DNA of 64,000 nt, taken from assembly GCF_932526225.1 (NCBI RefSeq), contig NC_064042.1, forward strand, positions 15,449,040 to 15,513,039, read 5' to 3'. The DNA is from Nematostella vectensis. Taxonomy: Eukaryota; Cnidaria; Anthozoa; Actiniaria; Edwardsiidae. Both the position numbers and the translations under genes were made by a program. Positions 48,401 through 59,098 of the stretch are shown piece by piece. Numbering within the stretch: position 1 is the stretch's first letter; the number at the start of each line of letters is the position of its first letter. The notes below the pieces were generated by a model that was given only the letters and a program-made list of their open reading frames with translations, ran no database searches and was not told where the DNA came from.

Positions 48401-51400
48401 CTGCTATCTTTAGCTGCCACTCGACCAAGTCAAGCCCTGTGATCATCTCTGTGATGGGATGTTCTACCTGAGGGGGGGGGGAGGGTAGGTATTTCGTTAG
48501 TAAAACCCTAACCAAGTCAAGCCCTGTGATCATCTCGTGATGGGATGTTCCACCTGAGGGGGGAGGGTAGGTATTTCGCTAGTAAAACCCTAACCATGTC
48601 AAGCTCTGTGATCATCTCTGTGATGGGATGTTCTACCTGAGGGGGGAGGGTAGGTATTTCGTTAGTAAAACCCTAACTAGGTCAAGCCGTGTGATCATCT
48701 CTGTGATGGGATATTCTACCTGAGGGGGGAGGGGAGGTATTTAGTAAAACTCCAACTAGGTCAAGCCCTGTGATCATCTCTGTGATGGGATATTCTACCT
48801 GAGGGGGGAGGGGAGGTATTTAGTAAAACCCCACTGGCCAATCCTGAGATTGGATGCCCTGCCTGTAGATGGAGAGGGTGGTATCGGCCCAGTGATCATC
48901 CCTGTCATGGAAGATGGGGGGTGGTATCGGCCCAGTGATCATCCCTGTCATGGAAGATGGGGGGTGGTATCGGCCCAGTGATAATCCCTGTCATGGAAGA
49001 TGGGGGGTGGTATCGGCCCAGTGATCATCCCTGTCATGGAAGATGGGGGGTGGTATCGGCCCACTGATAATCCCTGTCATGGAAGATGGGGGGTGGTATC
49101 GGCCCAGTGATAATCCCTGTCATGGGAGATGGGGGGTGGTATCGGCCCAGTGATAATCCCTGTCATGGAAGATGGGGGGTGGTATTGGCCCAGTGATCAT
49201 CCCTGTCATGGAAGATGGGGGGTGGTACCGGCCCAGTGATAATCCCTGTCATGGGAGATGGGGGGTGGTATCGGCCCAGTGATCATCCCTGTCATGGAAG
49301 ATGGGGGGTGGTATCGGCCCAGTGATAATCCCTGTCATGGAAGATGGGGGGTGGTATTGGCCCAGTGATCATCCCTGTCATGGAAGATGGGGGGTGGTAT
49401 CGGCCCAGTGATAATCCCTGTCATGGAAGATGGGGGGTGGTATTGGCCCAGTGATAATCCCTGTCATGGAAGATGGGGGGTGGTATCGGCCCAGTGATCA
49501 TCCCTGTCATGGAAGATGGGGGGTGGTATCGGCCCAGTGATCATCCCTGTCATGGAAGATGGGGGGTGGTATTGGCCCAGTGATCATCCCTGTCATGGAA
49601 GATGGGGGGTGGTATCGGCCCAGTGATCATCCCTGTCATGGAAGATGGGGGGTGATATCGGCCCAGTGATAATCCCTGTCATGGAAGATGGGGGTGGTAT
49701 CGGCCCAGTGATCATCCCTGTCATGGAAGATGGGGGGTGGGGAGTTTTACAAAAAAGTGTGGAATAAGGTGAACAAACTTGCCTGCAGCCTGGTGTTCAT
49801 TTCCATAAAGTAAAAGTTCTGACTTGAATCCATAATAAACTCAACTGTGCCTACGAGTAAGAATAATAACATCAATTTTAATAACATTTTTTTTTCAGAA
49901 ACTAATTCATACAAAATAGTATATTGCGGATAAAATATAAAGAGGGAAGCTCTAATATTGGGAAATTCAGAGGAGAAACTTGTAAAATTTGATTGCAAAT
50001 TGTGACAAAAGATAATTTCAAATATCCATTAAAAATTAAAAGTTGATTTTACACTACAGACAAGAAAATTTCTCCAAAGCTGGTCATATCCATATGCAGT
50101 GGTAGGGGGTATTCATAAGGGGGAGGGGTATATAACTTTTAGCTCTTGTCAGCCCCAAGAAACAAAACGTGGAGAAATGTGGAAAGGTGGGATAGGTTTA
50201 AACACGAGAAGGATTTATTTAATACTTCTTTGCAATGTTCTTTTATACATGTAAAGGCCATACTTTACAAAATTCTTTTAGAATGGTAATTTGATAACAT
50301 ACCTGCGCCGAAATAGCCAACAGCCTTGGCAGCCCTGACAGCAGCCTCACCAATGCTACGCCGCACCTCATCCGATACTCCAGGGGCAGGTGCTTCCTCT
50401 ATGATCTTCTGATGTCTACGCTGCACGCTGCAGTCTCTCTCGTAGAGGTAGACCACGTTTCCCTGTCTGTCACCAAATACTTGTACCTCCACATGCCTGG
50501 GAATTGAGAGAAAGATTAACCACAAGCATGAAAGTTATTTAGAGTTTCTAACTAACATAAGGCACATTTTTGAAAAGGTGATGAGAGAATGAATTCCATT
50601 TTATAACCTACTATACTAAAGACAATATATCAAAACAAATCTTTAGCTTTTATTTCATTGTGTACACATTGCACTAACTATGTCCATGTGTACCTTGGTG
50701 TCTCCAGTACACCCTACGCATATCATGTACACATTGCACTAAACATGTCCTTGTGTACCTTGGTGTCTCCAGTACACCCTACCAATATCTTGTACACATT
50801 GCACTATACATGTCCATGTGTACCTTGGTGTCTCCAGTACACCCTACGCATATCATGTACACATTGCACTAAACATGTCCTTGTGTACCTTGGTGTCTTC
50901 AGTACACCCTACGCATATCATGTACACATTGCACTAAACATGTCCTTGTGTACCTTGGTGTTTCAACAAATTTCTCCACCAGCATACTGTCATCATTGAA
51001 AGATTTGATGGATTCATTCTTGGCAGATTCAAGCATTTCATGAAACTCGTCTGGGGAGTTGACTATCCTCATACCCTGCAAGCGTAATGTTCAAAATTCC
51101 TCAGGAGAAATTCTCACAGAGTGTAATACAATGGTGACGCCAGAATCAGGGGGTTTCAAGGCTTTTCTGGAGCTAGGGACTCAAGGCTCAGACCATGGTG
51201 TTAAAATCCCTATGTAAAGATAGTAATAATACTAACCTTGCCCCCACCTCCTCTGACAGCCTTCAGCATCACAGGATACCTGAACCACAATGTACATCAT
51301 GAGCATCACACAACAATTTGTCAATCTTCACAGAAGGTTGCATGCTCTTTAAGCTCGTTTTGGCGCCATGTTTCTAATCACCCTGCCTTGAATGAGGCCT

Positions 51401-54400
51401 CACCCCCATAGACACAAAATAGTTAATAAATAAGCATCAGGGGCTATTAAAGCTTGTTTTGGCGCCATGCTTCTAATCACCCTGCCTTGAATGAGGCCCC
51501 ACCCCCATAGACACAAAATAGTTAATAAATAGGCATACCCTTAAAAATATTCCCTTCCATCCCCCAAAATATAAGGATGACCAAACAAGGTTTTTAGCAT
51601 CTACAAATTACTTTTTTAATCAAACAAAGAAGATGCATAATATGTACTTTCTTTTGAAGCTGTTTTGTCTATTTTTTTTTTTATTGCTTAAGGATTTTAC
51701 TATATACTGTTTGGGTAAGGATATTCATGCCCCACTGTGAGTCCTCACTAGCAAATATTAAAACCAATCTAACCATAATATAACGGTTAAAATATTCAAG
51801 TAGCTTAGATAGACAAATTCCTACCCAATTCTTTCTGCTTCCTGTTGCAACCTCACAACAGACTGGTCCTCCCCATGATATCCCTGTATTATAGGGACCC
51901 CAGCATCGCTCATGATTGACTTTGAGGTACTGGAATAGAAATGAATAGACAATAGGGAAGAGAGTATGTTGCCCTGTATTATAGGGACCCCAGCATCACT
52001 CATGATTGACTTTGAGGTACTGGAATAGCAATGAATAGACAATAGGGAAGAGAGTATGTTGCCCTGTATTATAGGGACCCCAGCATCGCTCATGATTGAC
52101 TTTGAGGTACTGGAACAGCAATGAATAGACAATAGGGAAGAGAGTATGTTGCCCTGTATTATAGGGACCCCAGCATCGCTCATGATTGACTTTGAGGTAC
52201 TGGAATAGCAATGAATAGACAATAGGGAAGAGAGTATGTTGTCCTGTATTATAGGGACCCCAGCATCGCTCATGATTGACTTTGAGGTACTGGAATAGAA
52301 ATGAATAGACAATAGGGAAGAGAGTATGTTGCCCTGTATTATAGGGACCCCAGCATCGCTCATGATTGACTTTGAGGTACTGGAATAGAAATGAATAGAC
52401 AATAGGGAAGAGAGTATGTTGCCCTGTATTATAGGGACCACAGCATCGCTCATGATTGACTTTGAGGTACTGGAATAGAAATGAATAGACAATAGGGAAG
52501 AGAGTATGTTGCCCTGTATTATAGGGACCCCAGCATCGCTCATGATTGACTTTGAGGTACTGGAATAGAAATGAATAGACAATAGGGAAGAGAGTATGTT
52601 GCCCTGTATTATAGGGACCCCAGCATCGCTCATGATTGACTTTGAGGTACTGGAATAGAAATGAATAGACAATAGGGAAGAGAGTATGTTGCCCTGTATT
52701 ATAGGGACCCCAGCATCGCTCATGATTGACTTTGAGGTACTGGAATAGAAATGAATAGACAATAGGGAAGAGAGTATGTTGCCCTGTATTATAGGGACCC
52801 CAGCATCGCTCATGATTGACTTTGAGGTACTGGAATGGAAATGAATAGACAATATGGAAGAGAGTATGTTGTATAACTCCATTAGAAAACTCCAGAAGTC
52901 TCTAGCATTTTATTACCACTACGAATTAAGATGGGTACCCTGTTAATATTTGACCAGCTCCACTTGGGAGCTTATAATTTATAGATTGTCAGAGGTTATT
53001 AGGTGGTTTTACTAAAACTGCTCTTTACTCTAAACAACATAAAGGATTCTGTTGGAAGAATTAGACCCATAAGGTCTAATTTCAAGTACAGATTTGTTGT
53101 GTCCTCACTGGTATGTACAGCTAAATAATAATGTCAATGTTTTAAGACTGGCTAAATTACCTTTTTATGCCCATATCTCGTATTGCTGAGGCAGGGGGTC
53201 CAATAAATATTATATTCTCCTCTTGACACAAATCAGCAAATTCAGGACTTTCAGACAAAAACCCGTACCCAGGATGAATAGCCTTGAAGAGATGGGAAAA
53301 TATTTAAAAATAAGCAATTGAAAGGAATAATGTGAAATGGAATATAAAATAAATGACACAAAGTTGAAACATAAAATAAAAAAATCAAATGAATTAAAAA
53401 AAAGAAAACAAATGATATCTTGTGTATCATTTTGCTTTTTCTGCATTGGTTCAATGTTTTGAGATTATGATAATTTCATGACTAGTTTTCTTACCTGTGC
53501 CCCTGTTTTCTTTGCAACTTCCATGATCTTGTGCATTTTGAGGTAACTCTCACTTGAAGGTGCAGGACCAATACGGTATGCCTCGTCAGCCTGGACATTA
53601 ATGCACCAGTAACAAACATGTGTCGGCCTCAATACTACAGTAGGGGGGAGTTAGAATTGTAAACAAAAATAATAGAAATGAAATAATACTAAAACATGTG
53701 ATGTCTTAATCTCTGCTTACCAAACTGACATGTAGGGATTTCGCGTCTGCATCGCTATAAACCGCCACTGTTTGGACTCCCATGCGTCTCGCAGTGTGCA
53801 TAACCCGGCATGCTATTTCGCCTCGGTTAGCTACCAGTATTTTACTTATTGGAACTAGTGAAGAAGGATTAAAAAAGGCTGTGAGTCTTCTGCACAAGTA
53901 AGATGTTCATACTAGGTGTTACCCAATTTTGTGTTGATTTCTTTAAACTTGCTCTCAATCAGAGCGAAATGAAGTTTGCCACATATTGTTATATTTGTCT
54001 TCTTATTTTCATTAAAATCCATTTTATACCAGAAGCGACCCTGGCATAATCTGTGATTATGCTTTACCACCATCTGGATTAGGATTAAGATTTAACTTTA
54101 AGCGCTTTAGCGCCCAACCACCTACATAACAGACTTTTTCATACCCCCCCCCCTTTCAGACTGATCCATTTCAAATTTTTAGCCTCCTCTACCAAGATGC
54201 GACCAGTCTTTTTTTTAGCTGCATTCAACTCAGCGTGTATACAGAACCACATTTCATATCAAAACACAAAGAGCACATGGAAAATAAATCAAGGTCATAA
54301 ATAAGACAAGGGTACCCAAACCTATTTTCTGATACTTCTTTGGACAAAAATGGTGACCCTCCCTGATAAGAAATCTCATATTATAGGAAAACAAGATTAA

Positions 54401-57300
54401 TAAATAACATTTAACAAAAAATATTTTTCAAATCTTTGTTTATTAATTCTCAAAACTAGAAATAATAATTAATTGCTTAGTGGATCTAACATTTTGTTGC
54501 CCATGCCCCAGGATGCTATTGGTCCTTTGTTTCTGTAAAACTTTGGGCTAGCTTGAATTACATCAGTTTTGAATTGCTTGCTAAAGAGAAGAATGTGTCT
54601 TTTACAAACAGCTGTCAACTCTCCTGCATTAGGCGGGAGTCTCAAGATTTTGAACCTTTTCTCAAGCCTAATTTTCTTGAAAATATCCATACATTTACTG
54701 TATTCTCAAGCATTAGCTATCTTGGTACTTCAGATACATTCACTGTATTTTCTCAGGATTTTGCCTGAAGCAAGGTTGACAGCTATGAACTTAGGCACGA
54801 TATCGAACTGTTCTGGCACTTTGATATTTATATGATATTTATCACTCATCTAAAATCGGATATAAATCAGATATTTTTTCACAGGGTTCTAGTATCAGAT
54901 ATTTAGTCGATATTATAACAAAGCTCACAAATCTAATTTCTGATATTTATCAGATCTTATGCCCATAGAACTGCCATGTTGAACCTAGATTATTGCATCT
55001 CATGACTTGATAATATCAGATAATATCACAAGATTTACACATTAGATAGAACATCTAATTATAACTAGATACTATAACCTTAGAACTGCTGTGTTGAACC
55101 TTGATTATTGCATCTCGTGACTTGATGATATCATATAATATCACATATATACTCGTTCTACAAACATGACAGTCACAGTAGATTTTGTAGTGAATATATC
55201 CAATAATATCAAGGGGTCCTTCAGAGAGGACGAAGGAATCTCTATAGATATCTAGTAGATTCTAATAAGAAAATCTCCGATAATATCACAATATCGAGGG
55301 GTAGAGCAGATGGAAGGAGAGGATCTAAATAGACATCTAGTAGATTCTAATAAGATAATCTCCGATAAAATCACAATATCGAGGGGTAAAGCAGATGGAA
55401 GGAGAGGATTTAAATAGACATCTAATAGATTGTAATAAGATAATCTCCGATAATATTACAATATCGAGGGGTAGAGCAGATGGAAGGAGAGGAACTAAAT
55501 AGAGATCTAGTAGATTGGTTATCTAAATAGATAAATAGTAGATTCTAAAAAGATTATCTTCGATAGTATCACAATATCAAGGGTCCAGCAGAGGGAAGGA
55601 GGGTATCTAAATAGACATCTAGTAGATGATAATAAGATAATCTAAGATAATATCACAATATCGAGGGATAAGGAGAGGAGAGGAAAGGGGTCTAACCACT
55701 ATCTAATAGCATATAATAAGAGCAAAACAATGATATTATCCTAATCTCAATATCAGATATCAGTGATAATGTTCGATATCGCACCTATCTCAAACTACTA
55801 TGTACAAACTACATTAGTCTACAGTTATTGTCTGCAATGTTTTAGTCAAACTTATGCATAATTTTTGTGTTGATTTCTCGAGGAAATCTGCTGTCCGACA
55901 ATAGGGCAAGCCTGTCTGATAACAGGTTAGAGTGTCCAATAATAGATAAGCCAAACACTTCTTACCTGAATTTGGCCATCAAATTTTTATTATTTAGGTT
56001 GAAATATTTCAAATAGTGATTCATTGCTGTAAACTCAACACTCATTATGTTTGGTCGCAGATAATTAAATTGCAAAACTAAGGTGTCCGATAATAAGGGA
56101 CTCGTACATATTATTGGCCATGTCCTATTATCGGCCACCTGAAAATAATGTCAAATATTTCGTTAAACTAAGAAGAACAAGTTGAAAAAGACACATGAAT
56201 TCGAAAAACAACGTGGAACATGTTTTCAAAAGCTTTTTATGATTGTTTATTATTTTGCTTAGCCAAGACAATTTATTCTTACGCATCCTGAAATAGTGCA
56301 CTAAAAATTGTCTTTGGGAGAAACGTGAGGACTAAAAAGACTGTACAAATTCTCCAACATTTACCGATTACCATGAAAATTGCTCCGCAAATCCGCCATT
56401 CTGTTGCCGTTTCCAGGGTGCTTTCTGGCCTTTGATTCAGCCTCAGTTTCCTGTAATCTTTATCAGACACTCAAACGATTCAAAACCTATTTGAGCGATT
56501 GTGAGTTTCGTCGTGCATTGTGATGTCAGCGTAATGTCATTTTTCAATCGCTTAGTATAGAGCAAAATGAAGCTTAAATTAGAATTGAATTGCACTTTTG
56601 GAAACTACATTTATCAGAGATTATTGTCTGTGGTATTTTAGCCAAAATTAAGCAAGTTAACTGTGCTATTTTTTCTGAAAATAGCAAGTTGCTGATAATA
56701 GGACGGCAGGGCCGATAATAGGGCAACGAACCACTCTGCTAAAAGGCATTTTATCTTAATTGTAGATGACAAGGTAATTCAATCCAGGTTGAATTATTAT
56801 GACAAATAACCAAATATTTATTGTTATGAATATTGAAAGCTGAATGTTTTTTGTGCGCGAGATATTTCATCGTGAACCTAAAGTGGCCGATAATAGGAAC
56901 GAGTACCTTACTGTACTGTACTAACCCGGATCCAAGTACCATATCATTAATGCGAACATGTTTTTGTATTACAATAGTTAATATATTTATAGTTTTTTTT
57001 CGGAAATTTAAAGGAACATTTTTAATATTTTGCGAACCAGTTATGCCAATATGACATACATATTTCATTCAAATAGTTAAAGCATTTTTCGTATACTATA
57101 CCACCATGGAGTTACAATAAAAAAAACCAACCTGACGATTTCTGTCGGATGAGCAAATGATGAAGGGGATTCCTGAACAAATAAATTCAAGACAAGAATT
57201 AGAAATCCAGGCTTCAATCAACAAAATCTTATTCAAAAGCTAACCTGCTCAAATTCATCCATCGTTTCCAATATAATTTTCGTCCCAACGTGGCGGCCAT
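39456..57300 (-). CDS. MCCC1: methylcrotonoyl-CoA carboxylase subunit alpha, mitochondrial
   Basis: Complete 19-exon gene (minus strand): 57300-57245, 53889-53721, 53590-53495, 53282-53161, 51929-51825, 51279-51237, 51075-50954, 50496-50303, 49850-49783, 48467-48313, 48185-48097, 45943-45834, 45571-45355, 45172-45086, 43509-43460, 42512-42375, 40616-40512, 39766-39695 and 39587-39456. All phases join, giving about 709 residues, as in the family. The N-terminus ([14 protein letters not shown]) is basic and suits mitochondrial import. The biotin carboxylase domain starts at [17 protein letters not shown]-grasp glycine loop [18 protein letters not shown]; catalytic-site [22 protein letters not shown]. 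The C-terminal biotinyl domain has MEAMKMEHSIRSP with Lys664 as the biotin site. The MEHS context favours MCCC1 over PCCA. Function: ATP-dependent carboxylation step of leucine breakdown with MCCC2. Oddity: the intron after 49783 has a GC donor (CAG|GCAAGT). Confidence 0.96.
40270..40545. repeat. 85-bp triplication including an MCCC1 exon end and donor
   Basis: Copies at about 40333, 40418 and 40503 each carry the end of exon 17 in reverse (CATTTACCTTGACAATGTTA and CCAGGCATCGG). The real junction is the one at 40512. The two extra copies lie in the intron and keep the donor GTAAATG. Confidence 0.93.
40622..42362. repeat. 22-bp minisatellite filling an entire MCCC1 intron
   Basis: About 75-80 units of ACACATTCAACCGTGACAAGTA with A/T variants (CCGAGACAAG), short GTGACAACACATTC versions and GTGACCCATTC versions. 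It runs from about 13 bases after the donor of exon 16 to within the acceptor tract of exon 17 (CTTGTCACCGTTACAG), so the intron is almost nothing but this array. Confidence 0.97.
42640..43450. other. MCCC1 intron with homopolymer tract
   Basis: Intronic DNA between exons 43509-43460 and 42512-42375. It has a long C run at about 42773-42795. No RNA gene or ORF was recognised. Confidence 0.4.
43746..44926. repeat. 14-bp minisatellite, about 84 copies
   Basis: Very regular CCCATGCCCTCAGT units with occasional CACTCCATGCCCT and CCACGCCCT variants. Because 14 is not a multiple of three and the unit has no stop in any plus frame, all three plus frames stay open for about 1.2 kb. It lies in the MCCC1 intron between exons 45172-45086 and 43509-43460. 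Confidence 0.97.
45648..45842. repeat. 32-bp minisatellite made from an MCCC1 exon end and donor
   Basis: About six units of TCTTGGAATTATCAAGAGAC plus TTACATTATACT. In gene sense each contains the end of exon 12 (AAGAAGTATAAT) and a donor (GTAAGT or GTGAGT). The copy nearest 45834 is the real splice site; the rest extend into the intron. Confidence 0.93.
46124..48079. repeat. 39-bp minisatellite, about 50 copies, highly homogeneous
   Basis: Units ACCATGGTGTCTACTTGTGA + GGGGAAAGTGTATTGTGCG with a single common A/G variant (TGTAAGGGG). The 39-bp period is a multiple of three and the unit lacks stops in most frames, so long ORFs appear on both strands; none is a gene. It lies in the MCCC1 intron between exons 48185-48097 and 45943-45834, starting about 17 bases after the donor. 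Confidence 0.97.
48425..48838. repeat. about 86-bp array from an MCCC1 exon start and acceptor, 5 copies
   Basis: Units contain CCTGTGATCATCTCTGTGAT, GGGATGTTCTACCTGAGGG and GTAGGTATTTCGTTAGTAAA. The first copy is the real 5' part of exon 10 with its acceptor; the other four repeat this junction upstream in the intron. Confidence 0.93.
48838..49740. repeat. 43-bp minisatellite, about 21 copies
   Basis: Units of CCCAGTGATCATCCCTGTCA + TGGAAGATGGGGGGTGGTAT + CGG, with ATAATCC variants. The reverse of the core (CATGACAGGGATGATCACTG) resembles the exon 10 sequence (CATCACAGAGATGATCACAG), so this array may be a further derivative of the neighbouring 86-bp array. Confidence 0.95.
50650..50960. repeat. 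65-bp array including an MCCC1 exon end and donor, 5 copies
   Basis: Units start TGTACACATTGCACTAAACA and include TGTGTACCTTGGTGT. In gene sense ACACCAAG|GTACACA is the real end and donor of exon 7 at 50954; each unit repeats it in the intron. Confidence 0.93.
51360..51535. repeat. tandem duplication of about 90 bp in an MCCC1 intron
   Basis: Two near-identical blocks with TTTTGGCGCCATG, CTAATCACCCTGCCTTGAAT and ACACAAAATAGTTAATAAAT. No exon sequence is included. Confidence 0.85.
51885..52890. repeat. 90-bp array, about 11 copies, of an MCCC1 exon start and its acceptor
   Basis: Each 90-bp unit carries, in gene sense, a branch/pyrimidine region, an acceptor (TTCTATTCCAG) and the first 48 or so bases of exon 5 (encoding [17 protein letters not shown]). 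The copy at 51929 leads into the real exon. Ninety is a multiple of three and no unit contains a stop in the MCCC1 frame, so the array is open and in frame with the exon for 353 codons. Confidence 0.95.
54960..55690. repeat. tandem repeats in MCCC1 intron 1 (117-bp pair and 85-bp array)
   Basis: A two-copy 117-bp block (TTGATTATTGCATCTC and neighbours) at about 54965-55145 is followed by about five or six diverged 85-bp units with ACATCTAGTAGATTCTAATA and CACAATATCGAGGGGTA. They are rich in ATATC words. Confidence 0.8.
56096..56905. mobile_element. possible DNA transposon remnant with CCTATTATCGGCCAC ends
   Basis: CCTATTATCGGCCACCTG at about 56130 is inverse to GTGGCCGATAATAGG at about 56882. 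GATAATAGGG words also occur at 55895-55950 and 56695-56730. A 63-codon minus ORF at 56279-56470 is not recognisable. It lies in MCCC1 intron 1. The element type is uncertain. Confidence 0.35.
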
Positions 57301-57401
57301 TTTGGTTATAGGAGATACCGCTGAAAAAATGGCGGGCTTTAACAAAAACACAGGGAACCCAACCTTGTCTAGGCCGTCCCCTATTTGTTGTATACACCTA
57401 A

Positions 57402-57665
57402 TTCAAAAAAGGTTGTCAGTGCAAATGGCGAATGGCAAAAAGTAAATGGCAGTTCTAAGCCCAAAAGGTGCTTCTGGGTACTAATCATTTGTAAAATTAA
57501 AGGTGTTAAATAAAGTCTAGCAATGTCAGAGACATACATTGATGATCTTTTATCCATATTTTTTAGCATTTAGTAGAAATTTAATGAGACCCATGGTTCC
57601 TTTCGGTCCTAGAACTGCCATTTGCCAATCGCCATTTGCCGTTTCGCACTGACAACGTTTTTTGA
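57402..57665. mobile_element. MITE with about 50-bp terminal inverted repeats
   Basis: The left arm TTCAAAAAAGGTTGTCAGTG...AAATGGCAGTTCTA is matched by the inverse right arm TTCAAAAAACGTTGTCAGTG...AAATGGCAGTTCTA over about 52 bp. The flanks show TA on both sides, which would fit a TA target duplication. The centre is AT-rich and non-coding. It lies only about 100 bases upstream of the MCCC1 start codon. Confidence 0.8.
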
Positions 57666-58026
57666 AATAGGTACCTACAGGAAGTGAAAAAATAATTTGC
57701 ATTTTTTAATTTTTATTTTACAATTTAACACAAATATGCACCAGTCAATTGCTGCCCCACCTCGGGGAAATGTGGGGAAATCGTAGGGCAGGAAATTTAC
57801 TCCTGAAAATCATAGGGGGTGGGGGGTGTTTTATTCGTGTTCCCTTGACTACAAGCTAAGCAATGCTGCGCATGGCCTAGCAAATTCAACAGGTATACCA
57901 TAACATCTCCCTTTCTAGGGACAACAAACATTAAACACAATTGTAGACTAAACAGCAACTATAACTATAAGTCAGTTTCAAATAACAAAGTTTATGACTG
58001 GCATTTAAAAGTCACTACGTAGTAAA
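57666..58026. other. non-coding, between MCCC1 promoter region and gypsy remnant
   Basis: No gene. The TATAACATCTCC-like stretch at 57897-57910 and the flank to 58020 may be LTR remnants of the adjacent retroelement, but no second LTR copy could be identified. Confidence 0.3.
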
Positions 58027-58302
58027 CTATGACTGAGCATTGATCAGCCTTTGTGGAGGCTTCACAACTCGTCCTGATCGTGTGACTACTGGTTCTGTAA
58101 GTGCCGTGGCGTCTAATGGACCTGGACCACTTGGTTCTGGTGCTGGACTGCAGGTAGACATTCCTGAAGACTTTGTTGCTTCGTGGCTTGGCTCTGGAGC
58201 AGAATGGCCTTGTGCAGCTGATAGGTCAGGTTGAGCGTCTCGCAAATGTACCCGATTTCTGTACCCGTTTTCTGCGATGCGTCCTGCTATTGACTTGTAC
58301 AA
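58027..58302 (-). pseudogene. gypsy polyprotein C-terminal fragment
   Basis: Ninety-one codons with a Pro/Ser/Ala-rich stretch and TRSGRVVKPPQRL near the end, a motif common at the C-terminus of Ty3/gypsy integrase polyproteins. It is separated from the integrase core by stops and frame changes. Confidence 0.6.
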
Positions 58303-58819
58303 CGTAACTGCGTGGCGTTGTTGACATGGAAACCACTGTCCATGCCTTCCATTTGCTTTGAGCCTGTTGTTGATGTACCTTCACCCTTATTGGTTGACCA
58401 ACAACAAGACTAGGCAGTGACTTCGCTGTGAGATCATGATAGTGTTTGGCCTGCTTGTGCTTCGGGCTTGTACAGGGCCTGGCTGCAAGGCAACAAAGAC
58501 CTGGTTCGGCAGGACATAAGTCGTTGTGCTGGTGACCTGGATGTTCCTGGAGTTGGTGAGTTTCTCAATTCCAATAGTGACTTCCACAGGTCTGAGCCGT
58601 CTTTCTTGGCCTTATGATGATTTTCTTGATAATCTTCCCCGCCAACTCCACCTTCCCATTAGTCTTGTGGTGATGAGGACTTACAGTTATGTGATATATT
58701 TCCCATGCCTTGGTGACCTTATGGAATTCCTGGGAACTGTAGTTGGTTCAATTGTCTGGTATAAGAACTGCTGGTGTCCCGTGGGCTGCAAATATCGGTT
58801 TCATCTGCTGGATGAGAGT

Positions 58820-59056
58820 TTAAGGTGACATGTCTGGGAGCTGAACTAGTTCTATGTAGTCAGAGTACAGATCTACTAGGACCAAGTAGTGTTCGCCTTG
58901 CACTTCCAGGCAATCACTGGCAACTGCTTGCCATGGTAGCTGAGGTATGGGATGTGTCATCTTTGGCTCTTTCTCCTGTGCTGGTTGCATTTCTTGACAG
59001 GTGGAGCATCGCTGTACTGCTTCTGTAAGGTCAGCTGACATGCCTGGCCTATACAT
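58820..59056 (-). pseudogene. gypsy integrase N-terminal part
   Basis: Shows CSTCQEMQP of the zinc-binding domain and DCLEVQGEHYLVLVDLYSD at the start of the catalytic core, with the first Asp. A stop (TAA) follows DMSP. It is in the same frame as the RT ORF upstream and separated from it by one in-frame TGA, at 59098-59096. Confidence 0.75.
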
Positions 59057-59098
59057 GATGTCTCTAGCTGTATTTGTAGTGTACTGGATACCTAGGTG

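Noticed and set aside
54469-54835. Overlapping ORFs on both strands in MCCC1 intron 1
   Set aside because: No family resemblance, no splice context, low-complexity AT-rich surroundings.
39456-57300. Assignment as propionyl-CoA carboxylase alpha (PCCA)
   Set aside because: Length of about 709, the biotin-site context AMKMEHSIRSP and the C-terminus fit MCCC1 better. A profile search would settle it.
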